Assembly: GCA_041159865.1 (NCBI GenBank)
Contig: JBEAXK010000112.1
Span: 1-35,319, forward strand
Length of the DNA: 35,319 nucleotides
Direction of reading: 5' to 3'
DNA from: BJGN01 sp041159865
Lineage (GTDB): Bacteria > Bacteroidota > Bacteroidia > Chitinophagales > Saprospiraceae
Part shown: in pieces, positions 15,158 to 24,524 of the stretch
Numbering within the stretch: position 1 is the first letter of the stretch
Layout of the letters: the number at the start of each line of letters is the position of its first letter
Translations under genes and position numbers: made by a program
Notes under the pieces: model-generated
What the model saw: only the letters and a program-made list of their open reading frames with translations
Told to the model about the DNA's origin: nothing
The model's database searches: none

Positions 15158-17200
15158 TTAATCCCTGATGGTTATATTTATAATTTTATCACCAGGTGCC
15201 AATTGACTGGCGAGCGAAAGACCGCTCTTTACCTGCCCAAACAAGGTATAATTTCCATCTAGATGGGGGGTTGCTGAATGGGTTATAAAAAACTGGGTTC
15301 CCTCTGTATGATTACCTGCTGAGGCCATACCTACACAACCTGGTCGGTCATAGTAGATTGGAGGTAATTCTGACCGTATTGAATAAGGTAAACTCCCAAA
15401 ACCATCCCCACGAGGACAACCGCCTTGTGAGACAAAATTAGGAACGATTCTATGAAAATTTTTGCCTTTAAAAAAGCCTGATTTACTTAATTCGATAAAA
15501 TTTGCTACCGTACCTGGTGCAATATCGGGAAATAACTCAAGGACAATGGATCCCTTTTCTACAGTAATGATTGCCTCTATCTGATTTGAAATTTTTGCTA
15601 GGGTACTCCACTTTATGGGATGATTAAATTCAGGTTTTTCAAGTTTTGGTGTTTTGATGCCCTTCCAAAAAGCGATAGTCATTTCAATTTCTTGCTTGGT
15701 CTCTTGTTCCTCAGGCAGATTTAATTTTAAAAGCGCTGAATCAAGAAAGCTTATATCGGGTAATATAGCTCTGAAATTTCTGTCTTCGTTTCTTAAGGCA
15801 CCGGCTACAACAGCACTAATGCCGGCATCATTGATTAAAAAGGCATTTTTTAAAATAATTGCTAAATCCTTTTCAACAAATTTTCTGTTTTTCCTGAATT
15901 GCTTATCAAAATTTAGGGCAGCACATAAAGCGGCCAATGATTCTGCCGCAGCAGTTTTCACAATATATTCTTTAGATTCCCACATTTGCTGATTTATAAA
16001 TCTATAATTCCAGCCATGTTCCCCTAAAGCTTTTAAAAAAGCTGCTTTTTCTTCCGGTTTCTGCGTTATTAAATACTTGCTTTTAATTTTTGCATTTAAT
16101 TTATATTTCTCTTTCCCAATGGTATCTCTCTGATAAAAATGTCTGTTTGCCGCGGCATAAAGTAAAGCGCTGACTGGCCAGGATATTAAAGAATCAGCTG
16201 CAAGCTTCCAATAGGTTTTTGCCTCTTTTGCAACACCTTTTTCTAAAAAAAAGCTTCCAGCCTCCCTGCTTAAACTCTGATCGGCATCTTTGAGACTTTT
16301 ATAAGCTGCTATTCTTGCAATCTCATAATTTTTATTCCTTAAAGCGCGCAAAATATTGATTTTCACCCGACTATCCGCCTCCTGATTAAACCCACTTAGA
16401 AGGGCATTTTCAGCTTCAATCCTATTTATCTTTCCCAGAACATTGGCTAATACCATTCTGATTTCTGCATTTCTTTCTCTTTGGAATTGTGGTATGAGCT
16501 CATTCTTAAAAGTATCCAAGACTAAATCCTTTATTCTGGCTAAATAATGAGCGCTTATTAATCGAACTTCATTTGGATATTGAGGGTCTACAGTCATGGC
16601 GACCATTCGTTTCGTCCCCTCTTCAGAATGCATATTACGAATACCAAACCTATACAAACCCAATACTTGACCCATTAAAAGAGCCGTATCTTTTGGTAAA
16701 TAGGTAGTGACAGAACCCAGATACTTCATTGTTTTTTCAGAACCACATTTTCCAAGCGCTTCTAAAATAACCCCATTCAATTCTAAAATTTTCCTGTCAT
16801 TCGTTGTTGGATCAAATGCTTCAATGAGGCATTCCTCTGCTTCAAGATCCCCTATCTGACCTAATGAAAATGCGGCAGCCTCACGAACAGCCAGAACGGT
16901 ATCTTTTAACAAAGGGCAAAGAGATGAAATAGCTTTAGGGTCTTTCACTGAGGCAAATGATCTGGCTGAAATAACTCTCCAGGTTGGGTCTTCATCCTTT
17001 AAATAAACCAATAAACTATCTGTCAAAAGTTTGTCCTGAAAGTTATATATCTTTTTAAAAGTTGAATTTGTCCATAATTTTGATTGTGGACGAACTCTTA
17101 AAATTACTTCCTCAGGCATTTCTGGAATACAAGACACAGCGGTGAGAAGGACGATAAAAAAGATTCCTATCTTCAATTTAGAAGTAAATAAATTATTCAT
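15158..17200 (-). CDS. HEAT-repeat lipoprotein fused to a cyclophilin-type prolyl isomerase
   Basis: Predicted periplasm-facing lipoprotein of 680 residues with two parts. A signal peptide ends in LLTAVSC, with Cys24 as the lipid anchor. Residues about 55-520 are alpha-helical HEAT-like repeats (WRVISARSFASVKDPKAI, VREAAAFSLGQIGDLEA, IRMVLANVLGKI, VKINILRALRN), which usually act as a binding scaffold. Residues about 540-680 are a cyclophilin domain with FHRIVPNFVSQGG (catalytic Arg584), GTQFFIT and LDGNYTLFGQV. Cyclophilins speed up rotation around prolyl bonds in folding proteins. The gene lies 12 bases behind the class A PBP gene and 9 bases before gcvT. A role in folding or assembling envelope proteins such as the PBP is inference from this linkage. 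Confidence 0.92.
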   Translation of the reverse strand: MNNLFTSKLKIGIFFIVLLTAVSCIPEMPEEVILRVRPQSKLWTNSTFKKIYNFQDKLLTDSLLVYLKDEDPTWRVISARSFASVKDPKAISSLCPLLKDTVLAVREAAAFSLGQIGDLEAEECLIEAFDPTTNDRKILELNGVILEALGKCGSEKTMKYLGSVTTYLPKDTALLMGQVLGLYRFGIRNMHSEEGTKRMVAMTVDPQYPNEVRLISAHYLARIKDLVLDTFKNELIPQFQRERNAEIRMVLANVLGKINRIEAENALLSGFNQEADSRVKINILRALRNKNYEIARIAAYKSLKDADQSLSREAGSFFLEKGVAKEAKTYWKLAADSLISWPVSALLYAAANRHFYQRDTIGKEKYKLNAKIKSKYLITQKPEEKAAFLKALGEHGWNYRFINQQMWESKEYIVKTAAAESLAALCAALNFDKQFRKNRKFVEKDLAIILKNAFLINDAGISAVVAGALRNEDRNFRAILPDISFLDSALLKLNLPEEQETKQEIEMTIAFWKGIKTPKLEKPEFNHPIKWSTLAKISNQIEAIITVEKGSIVLELFPDIAPGTVANFIELSKSGFFKGKNFHRIVPNFVSQGGCPRGDGFGSLPYSIRSELPPIYYDRPGCVGMASAGNHTEGTQFFITHSATPHLDGNYTLFGQVKSGLSLASQLAPGDKIINITIRD

Positions 17201-17212
17201 CTCATTATCATT

Positions 17213-19780
17213 TTAAAATTCCTCTTCTCCAAATTCATCTTCGACATTTGAAGAATTTAATCTATTTGCATTATTAACCTTATTGCAATCCATTTCGATA
17301 CTAAACTCGCCTGAAGGTTTTAAAAATCTTAAATCTGGATCATAATCCACATTTTTCATTTCTTCCAGTTTTTTCATAAATGAAACAAAAAAGGGCTTAG
17401 CCATTCTCGCTCCTTGTCCATTTGAGGAAGTCCTGAAATGAACCCATTTATCCTCAGCACCAACCCAGGTTCCAATGACCAATGAAGGGGTAATACCCAT
17501 AAACCAACCATCCACAAAATCATTCGTAGTTCCCGTTTTACCCCCAGCTTCACTTTTTAGCGCCCCCATACCTCCAGCATATTTTAACATTTCCACCATG
17601 ACGTAATTAGGATCTGAGGGAATGGCTCTTTTTTCTTCCGGATAACCTTCATAGATTAACTTTCCGTTTTTATCCTCAATTCTTAAAATATGTAAAGGCC
17701 TGTTAAAAACACCATTATTCGCAAATGTTGTATAAGCTCCGGTCATTTCCATGACACTAAGGTCTGCGGAACCCAAACAAATGGAGGGTGATTTAGGAAC
17801 TCTTAGCTCACCTGTTCCGTTCCTTCTACTGGAGGAATCGATTCCCATATTATGAATTAACCCTCTTACCGGTTCCACATTTCCAATCGTTTTCATTAAA
17901 AAAGTAGAAACTGTGTTCGTCGATTTTTTTAACCCTTCCTTTAAGGTCAGCATGGCCCCTGTATATTTACTGTCGAAGTTATTAGGCGTCCAGTCTTCTA
18001 TCAATCCAAACTGACCCTCTCCTGCAGCTATGGTTGTAGCCACATCCTGAACCTGAAAACAAGGAGAAAGACCTTGTGCAGCTATGGCAGTTGCATAAAC
18101 AAAGGGTTTGAAAGATGAACCTACCTGCCTGTTAATTTCAACATGATCATACTGGAAATATTTATGATTTATACCTCCAACCCAAAACTTGATATGCCCT
18201 GTTCTGGGATCAACGCCTAAAATACCCGTTTGTAAAAATTGACGATGGTATTTAATGGAATCCATCGGGGACATAATCGTATCCTTTTCCCAACGATTTT
18301 TTTCATCAATTTGTGGTGTATTTCTATTTTCATATGTAAATACCCGCATTGAAACAGGGGTACTGAAATGTTTCTTTACGCTGTCCTGCATCAATTTCCA
18401 CTGTTTGCGCAAAGTATAAAAGAGAGGATCCCGCAGTATGTTGAGATAAATTGAAACATCTCTGGCATTGCTCAACCTGTCTGTAACCCTCTTTTGCAAG
18501 GTCCCTGGTTGTTTTGCCTCTTCCATCAAAAGATCGATTAAATTATCATTTTCAGGAAATTTTACCTCATATTTATCAGAGATTTCAGGTAAAATATCTC
18601 CCAGATATTTATCTCGGATAGCTTGATAAGCTTCCGTTTCCCGCATTAACCGTATTAATGTTTTCTGTCTGGTAGCCACTGAAATCTCCAGCTTTGAATT
18701 TGATTTATAAGTCCATGGATCTGTTTTACCCCATTCCCGCTGAAAGTTTTTTTGTACCTGAGCCATGTGCTCAATCATAGATTCTTCTGCTAATTTTTGC
18801 ATATCAGCATCAATCGTAGTATATATTTTCAAACCATCCTTATATATATCATAAGGCTGATTTCCTGCTTTAAAATTTTCGCTTTTTGATAAAATGTCTT
18901 TAATCTGTTTAGCTAATTCCATTCTGTAATAAGTCGCAATACCATCAATATGAGTTCTGGGCTTGAAATTTATCCCCAATTCCTGTGTCCGGTATTTCTC
19001 ATATTCCAAATCGGTTAAAAACCCTCGTTTAGTCATCTGTTTTAATACCACTTCTCTCCTCTTTATAACTCTTTCAGGTCTTCGCAAGGGGTTATATAAA
19101 CTCGGATTTTGAAGCATACCAACCAAGGTAGCTGCTTCTGGGACAGTTAAATCTTCCTGAGATTTCCCAAAGTATATTTCTGATGCTGCTTTGATACCAT
19201 AAGCCCCGTTTATGAAACTAAATTTATTTAAATAAAGAGCTATAATTTCTTCTTTGGTAAAATTCCGTTCAAGCCTGACGGCAATAATCCATTCTTTTAA
19301 TTTTTGAACAATTCTTTCCAGCGTATTGGTAGATGGGTTTTTGGTAAATAACTGTTTTGCCAGCTGTTGGGTCAAGGTACTTGCACCACCTGAGCTTTCC
19401 CTTCTCAAAACAATCGTTTTAATCATAACCCTACCAAGTGCCTCAAAATCAATCCCATTATGTCTATAAAATCGTTCATCTTCGGTAGCAATTAAAGCCT
19501 TCACCAAATGTGGGGGTAATTCTGAAAATTTAACGGGAACTCTGTTTTCCACATAAAAATTACCTATAGAAGTACCATTGGAGGAGAAAATTTGAGAAGC
19601 TAATTCATTATTGGGGTTTTCCAATTCTTTAACTGAAGGTAATTCACTAAAAGACAGCAATATAAATATTAAAAAAACCATTCCGAGACCAATGAAAAAA
19701 AGTCTCCAAACTAAGGTCACCCAAAATTCTATGATTTCCGAAGGACTATCTTTCAGTAAATAGGCAAAAAGCTTACGCAT
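17213..19780 (-). CDS. Class A penicillin-binding protein (PBP1A type)
   Basis: Bifunctional peptidoglycan synthase: polymerises glycan strands from lipid II and cross-links their peptides. Of 855 residues, about 22-45 form the membrane anchor. The GT51 transglycosylase domain has catalytic Glu100 in EDERFYRHNGID and SSGGASTLTQQLAKQLF at 129-145. The transpeptidase has SxxK at 555-558 (GSSFKP), SxN at 620-622 (STN) and KTG at 748-750. Between the two lies a segment of about 170 residues (340-510), rich in charged residues, that acts as the PBP1A-type interdomain insert. The C-terminus is acidic (EDEFGEEEF). It is read with the HEAT-cyclophilin lipoprotein downstream (12-base gap) and follows aroB after 44 bases. 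Confidence 0.95.
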   Translation of the reverse strand: MRKLFAYLLKDSPSEIIEFWVTLVWRLFFIGLGMVFLIFILLSFSELPSVKELENPNNELASQIFSSNGTSIGNFYVENRVPVKFSELPPHLVKALIATEDERFYRHNGIDFEALGRVMIKTIVLRRESSGGASTLTQQLAKQLFTKNPSTNTLERIVQKLKEWIIAVRLERNFTKEEIIALYLNKFSFINGAYGIKAASEIYFGKSQEDLTVPEAATLVGMLQNPSLYNPLRRPERVIKRREVVLKQMTKRGFLTDLEYEKYRTQELGINFKPRTHIDGIATYYRMELAKQIKDILSKSENFKAGNQPYDIYKDGLKIYTTIDADMQKLAEESMIEHMAQVQKNFQREWGKTDPWTYKSNSKLEISVATRQKTLIRLMRETEAYQAIRDKYLGDILPEISDKYEVKFPENDNLIDLLMEEAKQPGTLQKRVTDRLSNARDVSIYLNILRDPLFYTLRKQWKLMQDSVKKHFSTPVSMRVFTYENRNTPQIDEKNRWEKDTIMSPMDSIKYHRQFLQTGILGVDPRTGHIKFWVGGINHKYFQYDHVEINRQVGSSFKPFVYATAIAAQGLSPCFQVQDVATTIAAGEGQFGLIEDWTPNNFDSKYTGAMLTLKEGLKKSTNTVSTFLMKTIGNVEPVRGLIHNMGIDSSSRRNGTGELRVPKSPSICLGSADLSVMEMTGAYTTFANNGVFNRPLHILRIEDKNGKLIYEGYPEEKRAIPSDPNYVMVEMLKYAGGMGALKSEAGGKTGTTNDFVDGWFMGITPSLVIGTWVGAEDKWVHFRTSSNGQGARMAKPFFVSFMKKLEEMKNVDYDPDLRFLKPSGEFSIEMDCNKVNNANRLNSSNVEDEFGEEEF

Positions 19781-19824
19781 AAATGTAATTTTCTCCGTAA
19801 ATATACTAAAATGTTAATCCTTCC

Positions 19825-20892
19825 TTACTGCAATAAATTATGATTGTAAATTTCTAATGCCTTTTTTACAAATGAATCCTCAAAAACCACATCATGATGG
19901 AGGGTACCCACTGGTCCTATGATTGAAAAATGAATTTGATCTGTTTCATTCTTTTTGTCATTTTTCATCAAGGATATGAAATCATCAAATAATTCTTCTT
20001 CAATAGGTTGTAAATGGTAGGTTCTTTTTAAAAAGTATAAAATGGAAGAAAAAGTATCCTCTGATAAAAACCCTTTGTGATAAGATAACCATGCTTCCGT
20101 CACCATACCTATTGCAATAGCCTCTCCATGTAATAAAAAGTTTTCTTTCTGCAACCTTATGCCTTCAATTCCGTGACCTATCGTATGCCCAAAATTTAAA
20201 GCTTTTCGCGCCCCTTTTTCAAAAGGATCCTCGAGAACAATACGTTGTTTTACTTTCAGAGAATCTACTATCAAGGGCAGCCAATTCACCTTTCCCTGAA
20301 TGTTTAATTCACGTATCTGATCCCAAAGATTCTTGTCAGAAATAAGGGTATGCTTAATTATTTCTGCAAATCCACTTCTTATCTCTCTAAAGGAAAGCGT
20401 TTCCAAAAAAACGGGATCTACAAAAACAGCCTTCGGGTCCTGAAAGACCCCTATACTATTTTTTACACCCTTAAAATCAATCCCCAGTTTTCCCCCAATA
20501 GAAGCATCCACCATGGAAAGCAGCGTAGTTGGAATTTGAATAAAATCAATACCTCTCTTGTAAGTTGATGCACAAAATCCTCCCATATCACCAATGACAC
20601 CTCCTCCTAAATTTATCAATAAGTCATTTCTATTAACTCCATTTAGCAGTAATTTGTCCCAAATAAGCTGGCAAGTATTTAAATCTTTGTATATTTCCCC
20701 TGCAGGGATACAAATTTCAATAAATTTCTCAGGAAGTATAGGAATCAGTCTTTTTAAACAATGAAAATGGGTATTGGTATCTGTTAAAACAATGACCTTT
20801 TTATTTGCATATGCAGAAATAAATTTGGCGACATTCTCCAAACAATCACCTACAAATACTTGATAGTTAGTAAGTTTTAATATTTCACTCAT
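19825..20892 (-). CDS. aroB: 3-dehydroquinate synthase
   Basis: Converts DAHP to 3-dehydroquinate, the second step of the shikimate pathway, using NAD and a divalent metal. The 355 residues are a normal length. Signatures are the NAD-binding GGGVIGDMGGFCASTYKRG, IPTTLLSMVDASIGGKLGID, SGFAEIIKHTLI with the metal-binding Glu, and LNFGHTIGHGIE and LLHGEAIAIGM with the metal-binding histidines. It starts 25 bases behind the SAM-adenosyltransferase homologue and precedes the PBP gene by 44 bases, so one transcript could cover all of them. Another shikimate gene, aroA, lies 2.4 kb away in a different, divergent operon. Confidence 0.96.
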   Translation of the reverse strand: MSEILKLTNYQVFVGDCLENVAKFISAYANKKVIVLTDTNTHFHCLKRLIPILPEKFIEICIPAGEIYKDLNTCQLIWDKLLLNGVNRNDLLINLGGGVIGDMGGFCASTYKRGIDFIQIPTTLLSMVDASIGGKLGIDFKGVKNSIGVFQDPKAVFVDPVFLETLSFREIRSGFAEIIKHTLISDKNLWDQIRELNIQGKVNWLPLIVDSLKVKQRIVLEDPFEKGARKALNFGHTIGHGIEGIRLQKENFLLHGEAIAIGMVTEAWLSYHKGFLSEDTFSSILYFLKRTYHLQPIEEELFDDFISLMKNDKKNETDQIHFSIIGPVGTLHHDVVFEDSFVKKALEIYNHNLLQ

Positions 20893-20917
20893 GATAATAA
20901 TTTAAAAATAAATAAAA

Positions 20918-21700
20918 TTAAAGTAGATCTCCAAATTCAATTTGTATAATTTCTCCCGGATTTAATCCAAACAAAGTAGAAGCTTTTCCCATATTTATAG
21001 CTATTTCCAACAAATTAGCTGAATTAAATAAACACAGTATTTCACCGACGGGAACATCTGAATAATTTTTAGAAATGATTGTAATAGGCAGATGACTTCT
21101 CATCTTTAACTTAAAGGGTCTATGAAGACCAATGGCTTCAAATAATTCACGAGATATATTGGTAATGGCATTTTCAAATGAATCAATGTATAGAATGGTT
21201 CCTCTAATGCTGTTTTCAACTGCAATTGGCTGGAATTTAAACCGTTTAATTTCTTCATTCACCAAAGTTAATTCCGATATTTCCGACAATGAATTTTGAC
21301 TTGATAATTGATACATTATTTTCCTCAAAAGGTGAGGAAGTATAAAAAAAGAGTCAGTAGCAACAGGTATTGAATAAACAAGAGCCTCATCATCTGAAAA
21401 AATCAGACTAGCAAGTCCATTATTTTGCATGATAAAATAATGCCCCTCTCTTTCTGTGATGATCCAGTCAAAATGTGCTTCCGGCAAATCATTTACAGCC
21501 ACTACATGAACGGTACCTACGGGAAATGCACGCCAGCTTTGAGCCATAATAAAAGCTGCATGGATAATATCAAAGCTGTTTATCTCATGAGAAATATCAA
21601 TGATGACAGGCATTGGTTCCGCATGTAAAAGAGATCCCTTGATTAAAGAAATAATATGATTATTTTTTCCTAAATCAGATGTTAAGGTTACAATAGCCAT
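20918..21700 (-). CDS. SAM hydroxide adenosyltransferase / chlorinase-fluorinase family protein
   Basis: The family (DUF62) cleaves S-adenosylmethionine with hydroxide, giving adenosine and methionine; halide-using relatives exist. The 260-residue protein keeps the two-domain outline: TLTSDLGKNNHIISLIKGSLL at 5-25, DISHEINSFDIIHAAFI at 35-51, GTVHVVAVN at 62-70, QNNGLASLIF at 92-101, and a C-terminal barrel with the IDSFENAITNI element. The usual DPGVG..R catalytic loop is replaced by NDLPEAHFDW (70-79), so the standard Asp-Arg-His triad is not obvious and activity is uncertain. It is divergent from phoH over 80 bases, with an exact TATTTTTG box in its own leader. Confidence 0.88.
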   Translation of the reverse strand: MAIVTLTSDLGKNNHIISLIKGSLLHAEPMPVIIDISHEINSFDIIHAAFIMAQSWRAFPVGTVHVVAVNDLPEAHFDWIITEREGHYFIMQNNGLASLIFSDDEALVYSIPVATDSFFILPHLLRKIMYQLSSQNSLSEISELTLVNEEIKRFKFQPIAVENSIRGTILYIDSFENAITNISRELFEAIGLHRPFKLKMRSHLPITIISKNYSDVPVGEILCLFNSANLLEIAINMGKASTLFGLNPGEIIQIEFGDLL

Positions 21701-21763
21701 GATTTTTTGGTTCTTTTTTTCATATCCTTGTGCTTCATTCGATGCAAAAGTTGTAATTTAGCC

Positions 21764-21771
21764 CAAAAATA
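21764..21771 (-). promoter_or_regulatory. Candidate -7 box TATTTTTG for the SAM-adenosyltransferase homologue
   Basis: Exact TAnnTTTG match on the minus strand, 63 bases upstream of the ATG at 21700, giving a predicted leader of about 55 bases. The box lies only 9 bases from the phoH start on the other strand, so the phoH promoter must overlap this region. A possible phoH -7 variant, TAATTTAG, is at 21754-21761. Confidence 0.4.
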
Positions 21772-21780
21772 ACACATTCT

Positions 21781-22866
21781 TTGAAAGAAAATTCGACCCA
21801 TCCTCAAAGTGAGATTATCCTTACTTTTGAAAACACAGATCCAGTTCAATTATTTGGCGAAAATAACGTTCGTTTCAATCTTCTAAAAGAAGCTTTTCCT
21901 GAGGTTGCGCTAACTTCACGTGGAAATAATTTAAAGATTGTAGGTGAGAAAAAAATAGCCCAGCGTGTTAAAGATAAAGTTGAATGGATGGTGAGGTTAC
22001 TAAAAGAACACCTTGAACTAACTAATCAAATGGTAGAGGATTTATTGAACGACAAAAATCCTTTCGAACAGAAGTTGTCAGCTACCGATGATAATAAAAC
22101 GATTCTCCATAGTCGTGAAGGAAAACCTATCCGGGCAAAAACTAAAAATCAGCGTTTACTGGTAGAGTGTTCGGAAAAAAATGATATTGTTTTTGCTATC
22201 GGACCAGCTGGAACAGGTAAAACCTATACGGCTGTTGCCCTTGCCGTTCGTGCCTTAAAAAATAAAACGGTAAAGAAAATTATTCTTACCCGCCCTGCAG
22301 TGGAGGCTGGAGAAAATTTAGGTTTCCTGCCAGGTGACCTCAAAGAAAAAGTAGATCCTTATCTGAGACCTCTTTATGATGCTTTAGATGATATGATTCC
22401 AGCAGAAAAATTACAACAGTTTATGGCAACCCGCGTCATTGAAATTGCCCCCTTAGCCTTCATGCGCGGTCGTACGCTTGATAATGCCTTTATCATCCTC
22501 GATGAGGCTCAAAATTGTACTTCTATGCAGATAAAAATGTTCCTGACTCGTTTAGGACCTTCTGCAAAATGTATAATTACAGGTGATCTCTCCCAAATTG
22601 ACTTGCCTTATCACACCAAATCTGGCCTCAGGAAAGCCATTGAAATATTAGAACATCTCGAAGGTATTGGCACCATAAACTTAAATGCCGATGATGTTGT
22701 CAGACATCGACTTGTCAGAGAAATCATTATTGCCTATGAAAAATTAGATGAGGAACAAAGGCAAAGAAAACTTGCCGAAGAGTCCAGAAAATTATCTGAT
22801 GCGAATGTCCCTGTTGCCAATGAAATTTCAACGAATTTAATTGAAGATAAAAAAGAATCCAAATGA
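21781..22866 (+). CDS. phoH: PhoH-family ATPase
   Basis: Cytoplasmic P-loop NTPase linked in other bacteria to RNA metabolism and phosphate or stress responses; its exact job is unsettled. The 361 residues include an N-terminal KH-like region (about 12-75), Walker A GPAGTGKT at 141-148, the RPAVEAGENLGFLPGDLKEK motif, FMRGRTLDNAFIILDEAQN with Walker B (DE at 241-242), and GDLSQIDLP. The start is TTG: an in-frame TAA sits at 21754-21756, there is no ATG between it and this codon, and the first inner ATG would remove most of the KH-like part. The stop overlaps the next start as ATGA, so translation of osmC is probably coupled. Confidence 0.94.
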   Translation: MKENSTHPQSEIILTFENTDPVQLFGENNVRFNLLKEAFPEVALTSRGNNLKIVGEKKIAQRVKDKVEWMVRLLKEHLELTNQMVEDLLNDKNPFEQKLSATDDNKTILHSREGKPIRAKTKNQRLLVECSEKNDIVFAIGPAGTGKTYTAVALAVRALKNKTVKKIILTRPAVEAGENLGFLPGDLKEKVDPYLRPLYDALDDMIPAEKLQQFMATRVIEIAPLAFMRGRTLDNAFIILDEAQNCTSMQIKMFLTRLGPSAKCIITGDLSQIDLPYHTKSGLRKAIEILEHLEGIGTINLNADDVVRHRLVREIIIAYEKLDEEQRQRKLAEESRKLSDANVPVANEISTNLIEDKKESK

Positions 22867-23282
22867 CCTCACAAATTGTCTATCAAGGCGAACTGAGAAA
22901 TATACTCACCCACCTGGCTTCTGGTCAATCCTTTATAACTGATGCTCCTCTCGACAATAGAGGTAAAGGCGAAGCATTTTCTCCTACCGATCTGACTGCA
23001 ACTTCCTTAGGCGCTTGTATGCTAACCGTAATGGGCATAAAAGCTGCCGATATGGACCTAGATATCTCAACAACTAAAGTTGATATTCTCAAAATAATGG
23101 CTTCAGACCCCCGCAGGATATCTGGCATAAAGGTAGTTCTGACTTTTCCAGATAAAGCGTACGATGCAAAAACAAGGAAAATACTGGAACATACGGCACT
23201 TACCTGTCCTGTTGCCAAAAGTTTACATCCTGATATTGTCCAAGACATCCATTTTATCTGGCCTGATAGTGCTGCTCTATGA
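22863..23282 (+). CDS. OsmC-family peroxiredoxin-like protein
   Basis: Predicted thiol peroxidase of the OsmC/Ohr superfamily, which reduces organic hydroperoxides. Of 139 residues, the two redox cysteines are visible: Cys52 in SLGACMLTVMG and Cys115 in ALTCPVAKSLHPD. FSPTDLTATSLGAC is typical of the YhfA/OsmC-like branch. Which branch it belongs to, and its true substrate, cannot be settled here. It overlaps phoH and aroA by four bases each (ATGA at both ends), so it is the middle gene of a tightly coupled three-gene operon. The functional link between a peroxidase, PhoH and aroA is not obvious. Confidence 0.92.
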   Translation: MTSQIVYQGELRNILTHLASGQSFITDAPLDNRGKGEAFSPTDLTATSLGACMLTVMGIKAADMDLDISTTKVDILKIMASDPRRISGIKVVLTFPDKAYDAKTRKILEHTALTCPVAKSLHPDIVQDIHFIWPDSAAL

Positions 23283-24523
23283 ATTATAAATTAAGCTTCT
23301 CTGAAAATATTTTGAATGGTAAAATTACCCTTGCCGGGTCTAAAAGTATTAGCAATAGGGTACTCATTATACAAGCACTTTGCAAAAATAAATTCAAAAT
23401 CGATGCCCTGGCGAATGCTAATGATACAACTCTTCTCGCTCAACTACTTCAAAGTAAAGAGGAAGTATTAGATGCCGGTCCTGCTGGAACCACTTTTAGA
23501 TTTATGACCGCCTATCTTTCTTTATTTGGTGGAAAAAGGGTTTTGACCGGATCGGAGAGAATGAAACAAAGACCAATAAAAGTACTTGTCGATGCGCTGC
23601 GTAGTTTAGGAGCCTCTATTTCATACCTGGAAAATGAGGGCTATCCACCCTTGCAGATTACTTCTGGGTCCATTGCTGGAAATAAAAAATTAGCCATTCC
23701 GGCCAATACGAGTAGTCAGTATATTTCAGCCCTTCTATTAATTGCACCTTTACTTCCAGGGGGTCTTACTTTAGAACTTACAGGGAAAATTGTTTCAAGA
23801 CCCTACATTGAAATGACTTTAGGCCTTATGCAATACTTCGGCATTACCCATCAATGGGAAAGCCAAATAATTGTTATTAAAGAACAGCCTTATGCTGCCA
23901 AACCGTTTGTCGTGGAGGCCGACTGGTCTGCCGCCTCATATTATTATGCTGTCGCAGCCTTGAGTAACCGTGCAGATATATATTTAAATGGATTATTTGA
24001 AAATAGTCTTCAGGGAGACTCCGCATTGATAGAAATATTTCAGCATTTTGGTGTTAAGACGGAATTTACAGCCAATGGAATTCGACTCTTAAAGGAAAGG
24101 ACAACCCTTCCTGATGCCTTTCATTATGATTTTATTTTGTGTCCCGATTTAGCCCAAACGCTCGCAGTCGTATGTGCAGGTCTCGGTGTAAAAGGATATT
24201 TTAGTGGCTTGGAAACACTTAGAATTAAAGAAACGGATAGAATTCAAGCTTTAGAAAACGAAATTAGTAAAGGGGGTTGCCATATTTCCCTCTTTTCGAG
24301 TGATTCTCTATCGGGAAAAGAAGTTTTTGAAGTTTCAGGAAAATTCGAAACAAATAAAACACCAGTTTTCAAAACATATGAGGATCATCGAATGGCTATG
24401 GCTTTTGCTCCGCTGGCTCTATTAATGCCTATAGAAATTGAAGAACCCCATGTAGTCATCAAGTCTTACCCTGATTTTTGGAAAGATTTCAAACAACTAG
24501 GCTTTGAGATTAAAATGGATTAG
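23279..24523 (+). CDS. aroA: 3-phosphoshikimate 1-carboxyvinyltransferase (EPSP synthase)
   Basis: Joins shikimate 3-phosphate and PEP to make EPSP, the sixth shikimate step. The 414 residues show SKSISNR at 21-27 (the Lys, Ser and Arg of the substrate site), DAGPAGTTFRFMTAYL, SERMKQRPIKVLVDAL, TSSQYISALLLIAPLL, ADWSAASYYYAVA, LRIKETDRIQALENEI and DHRMAMAFAPLAL. The GPAGTTFRF loop differs from the E. coli NAGTAMR form and resembles the Bacteroidota branch. It is the last gene of the phoH-osmC-aroA operon. It ends one base from the stop of the facing OmpA-like gene. Confidence 0.95.
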   Translation: MNYKLSFSENILNGKITLAGSKSISNRVLIIQALCKNKFKIDALANANDTTLLAQLLQSKEEVLDAGPAGTTFRFMTAYLSLFGGKRVLTGSERMKQRPIKVLVDALRSLGASISYLENEGYPPLQITSGSIAGNKKLAIPANTSSQYISALLLIAPLLPGGLTLELTGKIVSRPYIEMTLGLMQYFGITHQWESQIIVIKEQPYAAKPFVVEADWSAASYYYAVAALSNRADIYLNGLFENSLQGDSALIEIFQHFGVKTEFTANGIRLLKERTTLPDAFHYDFILCPDLAQTLAVVCAGLGVKGYFSGLETLRIKETDRIQALENEISKGGCHISLFSSDSLSGKEVFEVSGKFETNKTPVFKTYEDHRMAMAFAPLALLMPIEIEEPHVVIKSYPDFWKDFKQLGFEIKMD

Positions 24524-24524
24524 C

